64,000 nt of DNA from Flavobacteriaceae bacterium Ga0077528. Lineage in GTDB: Bacteria > Bacteroidota > Bacteroidia > Flavobacteriales > Flavobacteriaceae. Under the pieces are notes generated by a model, which saw only the letters and a program-made list of their open reading frames with translations, did no database searches and was not told the origin of the DNA. Positions 58,494-64,000 of the stretch are shown in pieces (position 1 is the stretch's first letter; every line of letters starts with the position of its first letter). A program made the position numbers and the translations under genes. The stretch lies in contig LNDX01000001.1 in assembly GCA_001464475.1 (NCBI GenBank), positions 496,001 to 560,000 of the forward strand, read 5' to 3'.

Positions 58494-59270
58494 ATGAAAA
58501 AGATAATTATACTAGCACTTCTTTTTTTAACTGTGAGTTTTGATTCTCAAAGGTCATCAGCATTTGATGTAGGAGAATGGTTTAAATTTAGAATTCATTA
58601 TGGATTAGTGACTGCAGGTTATGCTACACTTGAAGTAAAAGAAGCTACAAAAAATAACAAGAAAGTTTTTCATGCTATTGGTCGCGGATATACAACAGGA
58701 ATGTCAAAATGGTTTTTTAAAGTTGATGATAACTACGAGTCTTATTTTGACAAAGTTACAGGGAAACCATATCATTTTATAAGAAAAATTGATGAGGGAG
58801 GCTATACAAAAAACCAAGAAGGCTTTTTTAATCAAGATAAAAATACTATCTTAGTAAAAGATTATAAAAATGATACTAACAAAACATTTACTACGCCAGA
58901 AAATGTTCAAGATATAGTTTCAACCTTTTATTATTTAAGGAATCATCCAAATGTTGACAAACTAAAAGTAGGAGAATCGATTGCTATAGATATGTTTTTT
59001 GATGACGAAACAACAAAATTTAAGTTAAAATTCATAGGAAGAGAAGATTTAGACAGTAAATTTGGTAAAGTTCCTTGCATGATTTTTAGACCATTAGTGC
59101 AGTCAGGTAGAGTTTTTAAAGAGCAAGAAAGTTTAACCGTTTGGATTTCAGACGATGAAAATAAGCTTCCTATTAGAATAAAAGCTAGTTTAGCTGTTGG
59201 ATCACTAAAGGCAGATTTAGAATCTTTCAAAGGATTAGCAAATCCATTTACAATAAAAGTAAAAAAATGA
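58494..59270 (+). CDS. DUF3108 exported protein
   Basis: The 258-residue protein has a signal-like N-terminus (MKKIIILALLFLTVSFDSQ) and the DUF3108 pattern: AFDVGEWFKFRIHYGLVTAG (about 23-42), GYTTGMSKWFFKVDDNYESY near 70 and LTVWISDDENKLPIRIKASL near 218. Function is unknown; members are periplasmic or outer-membrane-associated. Its stop overlaps the kynA start (ATGA, 59267-59270), so the two are translationally coupled despite having no obvious shared role. Confidence 0.85.
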   Translation: MKKIIILALLFLTVSFDSQRSSAFDVGEWFKFRIHYGLVTAGYATLEVKEATKNNKKVFHAIGRGYTTGMSKWFFKVDDNYESYFDKVTGKPYHFIRKIDEGGYTKNQEGFFNQDKNTILVKDYKNDTNKTFTTPENVQDIVSTFYYLRNHPNVDKLKVGESIAIDMFFDDETTKFKLKFIGREDLDSKFGKVPCMIFRPLVQSGRVFKEQESLTVWISDDENKLPIRIKASLAVGSLKADLESFKGLANPFTIKVKK

Positions 59271-60193
59271 ACACAGAAACAACTCATTTAATTGAGGAAT
59301 TAGAAAAGAAATTTGATGCGATAAATCAAAAAACTGATACCCATTTAGAAGGTTTACTTTGGTCAAAACCAATTACTTATTGGGATTATATTCAAACAGA
59401 TGCTTTATTGAATTTACAAACTCAAAGAACCATTTTGCCAGACGAAATGGTTTTTATTATGTATCATCAAGTCAATGAGTTATTGTTCAAAATGATTCTT
59501 TGGGAAATAAAACAAGTTTGTCATTGCGAAAAACTTGAAACAAAATTTTTTGCCGAAAGACTTACTAGAATAAGTAGATATTTCGATATGTTAACGACTT
59601 CATTTGATATTATGGGAGAAGGTATGGAAGTAGAACAATACATGAAATTTAGAAATACTTTAACTCCTGCAAGTGGTTTTCAATCAGCACAATATCGATT
59701 AATTGAATTTTCTTCAACCGATTTAATTAATTTAATTGATTATCGTTTTAGAGCAACAATTGATAGAAATACACCATATTCTCATGCATTTGAACATTTA
59801 TATTGGCAAGCTGCAGGAAAAGATTATCATACAGGCGAAAAGTCATATTTAATTCTAGAATTTGAACGAAAATATAAAGACGAGTTTCTGCGTTATATGG
59901 AAGAATATAATACGATAAATATTTGGCAAAAATTCAAAGAATTACCAGAAAATGATCAAAGAAACCCAGATTTGGTTGCAGCTATGCGTCATTATGACAA
60001 AACCGTAAACATTACTTGGGTAATGGGACATTTGAATGCAGCCAAAAAATATATTGAAAGTGGGCATGGTTCAGGAGAAGCAACTGGAGGTAGTGATTGG
60101 AAAAAATACATGCACCCAAAATACCAAAGAAGAATTTTCTTTCCAGAATTATGGAGTGAAAGTGAATTGAAAAATTGGGGAGAAGATTGTTAA
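59267..60193 (+). CDS. kynA: Tryptophan 2,3-dioxygenase
   Basis: The 308-residue haem enzyme (EC 1.13.11.11) starts the kynurenine pathway. Motifs are DEMVFIMYHQVNELLFKMIL (about 64-83; substrate pocket), FRNTLTPASGFQSAQYRLIE (about 126-145) and the terminal ATGGSDWKKYMHPKYQRRIF (about 273-292). It overlaps the DUF3108 gene by 4 bp and precedes an M23 peptidase by 15 bp. The later pathway enzyme 3-hydroxyanthranilate dioxygenase is at the other end of the window. Confidence 0.95.
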   Translation: MNTETTHLIEELEKKFDAINQKTDTHLEGLLWSKPITYWDYIQTDALLNLQTQRTILPDEMVFIMYHQVNELLFKMILWEIKQVCHCEKLETKFFAERLTRISRYFDMLTTSFDIMGEGMEVEQYMKFRNTLTPASGFQSAQYRLIEFSSTDLINLIDYRFRATIDRNTPYSHAFEHLYWQAAGKDYHTGEKSYLILEFERKYKDEFLRYMEEYNTINIWQKFKELPENDQRNPDLVAAMRHYDKTVNITWVMGHLNAAKKYIESGHGSGEATGGSDWKKYMHPKYQRRIFFPELWSESELKNWGEDC

Positions 60194-60208
60194 AATAAAA
60201 GACTCATA

Positions 60209-61432
60209 TTGAGAAAAATAGCGTTATTTTTAATTGTTTTATTTTCATTATATTCTTGTAAAAATACACAAGAAGAATTTGTTATTGAAGATATAGAACC
60301 CTATAAACCAATAGTTGATTACGGATTTCATTTTGATCAATTTAATGTTCATTTCGACACCATTGATAGACAAGATACTTTTGAGAAAATTTTAAAAAAG
60401 CAAAATCTTAATGGAAAAAAAGCTTCTGAAATTTTAAAAATTATTAAAGATTCTTTTCCAACGAGCGTTGTATTTAAAAGGCCTTATGTTTGTTTACGTT
60501 CAAAAGATAAATATAACAAACTTCAATATTTAATTTATCAACCCAATAGAATAGATTATTATTTAGTTGATTTGACAGATTCTGTTGTTGGGTTTAAAAA
60601 ATCTAGACCTTTAACTTTTAAAGTAAGAACTGTCGCAGGAGAATTGACAGGACCACTCACAAAAACTTTAAGAGATTTAAAAATTGACCCAACATTATCT
60701 GGAAAACTAACAAAAGTTTTTGCTTGGTCTATTGACTTTTTCAAATCTAAAAAAGGAGATAAATTTGCTCTTAGTTTTACAGAGAGGTATATAAATGACA
60801 CTATTTATGATGGTGTAGATAGTTTAAGAGCAGCATTTTTTGAATATAAAGGAGAGAAAATTTATGCCTTTCCATTTATTCAAGAAAGAGGCGGAAAAGT
60901 CGATTATTATAATGATCAAGGAAAAGCCTTAAAGAACTTTTTCTTAAAAGCACCATTAAAATTCGTTCACATTACTTCAAAGTTTTCTAAAAACAGATTT
61001 CATCCGGTTCAGTTGAAATGGAAACCTCATAAAGGAACCGATTATGCTGCACCAACAGGAACGCCAATTATGACAACAGCTGCTGGAGTTGTAGAACAAG
61101 CAGGATATACTGCTGGTAATGGTAATTTTGTAAAAGTAAAACACGACAAAACTTATGCAACTCAATATTTACACATGTCAAGAATTCTTGTAAGAAGAGG
61201 ACAAAGAGTAAAACAAGGTGAAGTAATTGGTAAAGTTGGTAGCACAGGCTTGGCATCTGGACCTCATGTATGTTATCGTTTCTGGAAAAATGGTGTTCAG
61301 GTTGATGCTTTAAAATTAAAACTTCCAAATTCACAACCAATGGAAAGTAGAAACCTTCCAAGATTCAAAGAACAAATAAGGCCACTCAAGAGAGCTTTGG
61401 ATAGTGTTGCAGAAATAAAGTTTAATAAATAA
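60209..61432 (+). CDS. M23-family peptidoglycan metallopeptidase lipoprotein
   Basis: The frame begins at a TTG (60209); no ATG lies nearby, and the resulting MRKIALFLIVLFSLYSC is a proper lipoprotein signal with Cys17, so I accept the TTG start. The 407-residue protein ends in an M23 domain (about 270-380): HKGTDYAAP supplies His and Asp zinc ligands, YLHMS a further His. The usual GPHxH reads GPHVCYRFWKNG, with Cys where the third zinc ligand (His) normally stands. It probably cuts peptidoglycan cross-links from the periplasmic face. Confidence 0.9.
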   Translation: MRKIALFLIVLFSLYSCKNTQEEFVIEDIEPYKPIVDYGFHFDQFNVHFDTIDRQDTFEKILKKQNLNGKKASEILKIIKDSFPTSVVFKRPYVCLRSKDKYNKLQYLIYQPNRIDYYLVDLTDSVVGFKKSRPLTFKVRTVAGELTGPLTKTLRDLKIDPTLSGKLTKVFAWSIDFFKSKKGDKFALSFTERYINDTIYDGVDSLRAAFFEYKGEKIYAFPFIQERGGKVDYYNDQGKALKNFFLKAPLKFVHITSKFSKNRFHPVQLKWKPHKGTDYAAPTGTPIMTTAAGVVEQAGYTAGNGNFVKVKHDKTYATQYLHMSRILVRRGQRVKQGEVIGKVGSTGLASGPHVCYRFWKNGVQVDALKLKLPNSQPMESRNLPRFKEQIRPLKRALDSVAEIKFNK

Positions 61433-61528
61433 ATTTTTTAACAAACTCTTTTTATCAACTACAACGTTTGCATAGCTCTTTATGTGAACAAATTTATTTT
61501 CATATAACTTTATCTATAATGTTTTATT

Positions 61529-61536
61529 TAATTTTG
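61529..61536 (+). promoter_or_regulatory. Predicted -7 box (TAATTTTG) for pgi
   Basis: Exact TAnnTTTG, 20 bp upstream of the pgi ATG; no clear -33. Confidence 0.45.
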
Positions 61537-61555
61537 TATCTCAAAATTAATTATT

Positions 61556-63199
61556 ATGTCTTTACTTAACATTAATCCTACACATACAAAAGTTTGGCAA
61601 CAACTTGACAATCATTTTACTAAAATGAAAAACAATTCTATAAAAGAAATGTTTCAAAATGATAAGAAAAGATCTGAAAAATTTCACATTCAATGGAATG
61701 ATTTTCTTGTTGATTATTCAAAAAACAACATCAATCAAGAAACAATAGATTTGTTATTGAACTTAGCTAATGATGTTAATCTAAAGGATGCAATTTCAAA
61801 ATATTTTGCAGGTGATTTAATTAATCAAACAGAAAATAGAGCTGTTTTGCATACAGCATTGAGAGCTCCAGAAAATGAGGTGATTCTTGTTGATGGAAAA
61901 AACGTTATGCCAGAAGTTTTTGAAGTAAAAAATAAAATCAAAAACTTTACTAATCAAATTGTTTCTGGAGAGAGAAAAGGTTATACAGAAAAACCATTTA
62001 CAGATATTGTAAATATAGGAATTGGTGGTTCAGATTTGGGACCAGCTATGGTAGTTGAAGCTTTACAATTCTATAAAAATCATTTAAATGTGCATTTTGT
62101 TTCGAATGTAGATGGTGATCACGTAAATGAGATTATTAAAAAATTAAATCCCGAAACTACACTTTTTGTCATTGTTTCTAAAACTTTTACAACACAGGAA
62201 ACCCTTACTAATTCTGAAACAATTAGAACATGGTTTTTAAAATCGGCTCAAATAGAAGATGTTGCTAAACACTTCGTAGCAGTTTCAACAAATATCCAAA
62301 AAGTAACAGAATTTGGAATAGATTTGAATAATATTTTCCCAATGTGGGATTGGGTTGGCGGACGTTTTTCTCTTTGGAGCGCAGTAGGGTTGTCTATTTC
62401 TCTGGCAGTTGGATTTGATAATTTTGATAGTTTATTAAAAGGAGCCAATAAAATGGATGAACATTTTAAAACAGAGGCTTTTGATAAAAATATTCCAGTA
62501 GTTTTGGCTCTACTTAGTATTTGGTACAATAACTTTTTTGGTGCTGAAAGCGAAGCATTAATTCCATATACACAATATTTACAAAAGCTAGCTCCATATT
62601 TGCAACAAGGAATTATGGAAAGTAACGGTAAAAGTATTGGAAGAGATGGTAAACCAGTAAATTATCAAACAGGAACTATCATTTGGGGTGAACCAGGAAC
62701 CAACTCACAACACGCCTTTTTTCAATTAATTCATCAAGGAACAAAATTAATTCCGACTGATTTTATAGGTTATGTTAAACCTTTATATGGTGATAATGAT
62801 CATCATGACAAGTTGATGTCTAATTTCTTTGCTCAAACCGAAGCTTTGTTAAATGGAAAAACACCAGAACAAGTAAAAGCTGAATTTGATAAACAAGGAG
62901 TTTCATCTGAAAAAGCTGAATTCCTTTTGCCATTCAAAGTTTTTTCTGGAAATAAACCTACCAATACTATTTTAATTCAAAAATTAACACCAGAATCATT
63001 AGGTTCATTAATAGCATTATACGAACATAAAATATTCGTTCAAGGAGTAATTTGGAATATTTTTAGTTATGATCAATGGGGAGTTGAACTTGGAAAGCAG
63101 TTGGCTAATTCGATTTTAGACGAAATAAATTCTAAAAAAGTTAACAATCACGATAATTCAACTTCTTTTTTACTTAAACATTTCCTTGATAGTAAGTAA
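61556..63199 (+). CDS. pgi: Glucose-6-phosphate isomerase
   Basis: The 547-residue enzyme (EC 5.3.1.9) carries [20 protein letters not shown] (about 152-171), [20 protein letters not shown] (about 208-227) and the signature [20 protein letters not shown] (about 378-397), with catalytic Glu and His in place. It interconverts glucose 6-phosphate and fructose 6-phosphate. Long, eukaryote/E. coli-type length. Monocistronic by the -7 box upstream and hairpin downstream. Confidence 0.97.
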   Translation: MSLLNINPTHTKVWQQLDNHFTKMKNNSIKEMFQNDKKRSEKFHIQWNDFLVDYSKNNINQETIDLLLNLANDVNLKDAISKYFAGDLINQTENRAVLHTALRAPENEVILVDGKNVMPEVFEVKNKIKNFTNQIVSGERKGYTEKPFTDIVNIGIGGSDLGPAMVVEALQFYKNHLNVHFVSNVDGDHVNEIIKKLNPETTLFVIVSKTFTTQETLTNSETIRTWFLKSAQIEDVAKHFVAVSTNIQKVTEFGIDLNNIFPMWDWVGGRFSLWSAVGLSISLAVGFDNFDSLLKGANKMDEHFKTEAFDKNIPVVLALLSIWYNNFFGAESEALIPYTQYLQKLAPYLQQGIMESNGKSIGRDGKPVNYQTGTIIWGEPGTNSQHAFFQLIHQGTKLIPTDFIGYVKPLYGDNDHHDKLMSNFFAQTEALLNGKTPEQVKAEFDKQGVSSEKAEFLLPFKVFSGNKPTNTILIQKLTPESLGSLIALYEHKIFVQGVIWNIFSYDQWGVELGKQLANSILDEINSKKVNNHDNSTSFLLKHFLDSK

Positions 63200-63224
63200 A
63201 ATAAAACAACAAGAATCTTAATTT

Positions 63225-63258
63225 AAACCTTAATATGTAAAAATATTGAGGTTTTTTT
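63225..63258 (+). terminator. Intrinsic terminator of pgi
   Basis: AAACCTTAATAT (63225-63236) pairs with ATATTGAGGTTT (63242-63253) with one G-U pair, followed by T's. Confidence 0.8.
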
Positions 63259-63340
63259 ATTGATTGTCTTAAAAAATTAGTTTTTTCATAAAAAAAATTT
63301 CATAAAATAAAATTGACTAAGAAAAACGTAACAAAAAACA

Positions 63341-63363
63341 CTTTGTTAACATTAACTTAACAC
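63341..63363. promoter_or_regulatory. TTAAC direct-repeat motif upstream of the second TonB receptor
   Basis: TTTGTTAACATTAACTTAAC followed by ACT repeats the TTAAC word with a 6-nt step, about 55-75 bp upstream of the ATG at 63418. It may be a regulator site; I cannot name the protein. Confidence 0.35.
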
Positions 63364-63417
63364 TCATAAAGTAATAAAGTTACAATTTTGCACCAATAAT
63401 TTAAAAACCAAAACAAC

Positions 63418-64000
63418 ATGAAAAAAGTTACAACTAATTTATTTTCAGTAATGTTTCTTTTGATGGCAACAGTAATGTTTTCTCAAGGAAAAATTAAAGG
63501 AACAATATTAGACAGTGAATTAAACTCAGGATTGCCTGGTGTAAATGTAGTAGTAAAAGGTTCTTCAACTGGTACTTCAACAGACATCGATGGTAAATTT
63601 ACATTAGGTACTACAGCTTCAACTGGTCAACTGGTTATATCTTACATTGGATACAAAACACAAACAGTTAATTTCACAGTTAAAAATGGAGAAACTGTTG
63701 ATTTAGGATCAATAAAATTAACTTCTGATGCAAGTCAGTTGGAAGAAGTAGTTATTAAAGGATCTTCACTTTTTGATATTGCAAAAGACAGAAAAACTCC
63801 AGTTGCAGTTTCAACAATAAAAGCCGCAGAAATACAACAAAAATTAGGTAATAAAGAGTTTGTTGAGATATTAAATACAACACCATCTGTATATGCTTCT
63901 AAAGGTAGTGGTGGTTTTGGTGATTCTAGAATTACAGTAAGAGGTTTCGGACAAGAAAATATTGCCGTAATGATTAATGGTATGCCTGTTAATGATATGG
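63418..64000 (+). CDS. TonB-dependent receptor, 5' part only
   Basis: The frame opens at ATG 63418 and runs to the window end (194 codons seen). A signal peptide (MKKVTTNLFSVMFLLMATVMFSQ) is followed by a carboxypeptidase-regulatory-like domain (about 25-105; GKIKGTILDSELNSGLPGVN) and the start of the plug (ILNTTPSVYASKGSGGFGDS, ITVRGFGQENIAVMINGMPV). It is unrelated in detail to the receptor at 1428-4232. Substrate unknown. Confidence 0.93.
   Translation, partial: MKKVTTNLFSVMFLLMATVMFSQGKIKGTILDSELNSGLPGVNVVVKGSSTGTSTDIDGKFTLGTTASTGQLVISYIGYKTQTVNFTVKNGETVDLGSIKLTSDASQLEEVVIKGSSLFDIAKDRKTPVAVSTIKAAEIQQKLGNKEFVEILNTTPSVYASKGSGGFGDSRITVRGFGQENIAVMINGMPVNDM

Overview
The window is AT-rich (roughly one third G+C) and looks like the chromosome of a Flavobacterium-type member of the Flavobacteriaceae (Bacteroidetes). 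The evidence is two TonB-dependent receptors with carboxypeptidase-regulatory-like N-terminal domains, a PorZ-type component of the type IX secretion system, the moxR-bat operon, a long type-2-like IleS, and many upstream regions carrying the Bacteroidetes -7 box TAnnTTTG in place of a sigma70 -10 box. Apart from one insertion sequence this is ordinary chromosome; I saw no tRNA, rRNA, CRISPR array, prophage or integron.

Layout. 1-5.9 kb: a leftward operon for a TonB receptor and two exported lipoproteins, divergent from an exported EEP-family nuclease/phosphatase and an exported OB-fold-like protein; together they resemble a nucleic-acid or phosphate acquisition locus. 5.9-12.3 kb: 3-hydroxyanthranilate dioxygenase, an ALDH7-type aldehyde dehydrogenase, a PhnA-domain protein, a metallophosphatase paired with an AlbA_2-domain protein, and an aldo/keto reductase. 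12.4-21.5 kb: a full moxR-DUF58-batA-batB-batC-batD-batE operon. 21.6-36.5 kb: housekeeping genes (cvpA, pheS, gpsA, nadD, gmk, yicC, a metB-like gene) among small unrecognised membrane or exported proteins, and a four-helix-bundle gene framed by inverted repeats. 36.7-46.4 kb: gdhA, porZ-recO, an acyltransferase, ileS and a DksA-like protein. 46.4-48.6 kb: an IS1595-type element that has split an exported-protein gene, with an exact 8-bp target duplication. 48.6-64 kb: lspA, a folate cycloligase, uvrC, a patatin/outer-membrane protein with a heptanucleotide repeat in its signal peptide, an amino-acid permease, tyrosine catabolism (hmgA-hppD), a candidate small RNA or attenuated leader, a DUF3108 gene overlapping kynA, an M23 peptidase, pgi, and the start of a second TonB receptor.

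How the genes fit together. Amino-acid catabolism recurs: tyrosine (hppD, hmgA), tryptophan (kynA, 3-hydroxyanthranilate dioxygenase), lysine (ALDH7), glutamate (gdhA) and an APC permease. Envelope biogenesis is the second theme (TonB receptors, PorZ, LspA, patatin barrel, M23, Bat).

The most unusual pattern is a set of short, sequence-diverse but similarly built tandem or palindromic arrays (periods about 7-14 nt) at more than a dozen gene boundaries. They include arrays just upstream of the pheS and ileS start regions, in two gaps of the otherwise tightly packed bat operon, and once inside a coding region, where copy-number change would shift the reading frame. Other points worth a second look are the GIHH (swapped HIGH) signature in IleS, the precise IS disruption with its 41-bp doubled end, the inverted-repeat-framed four-helix-bundle gene, and the promoter-to-terminator unit at 58.3-58.4 kb.
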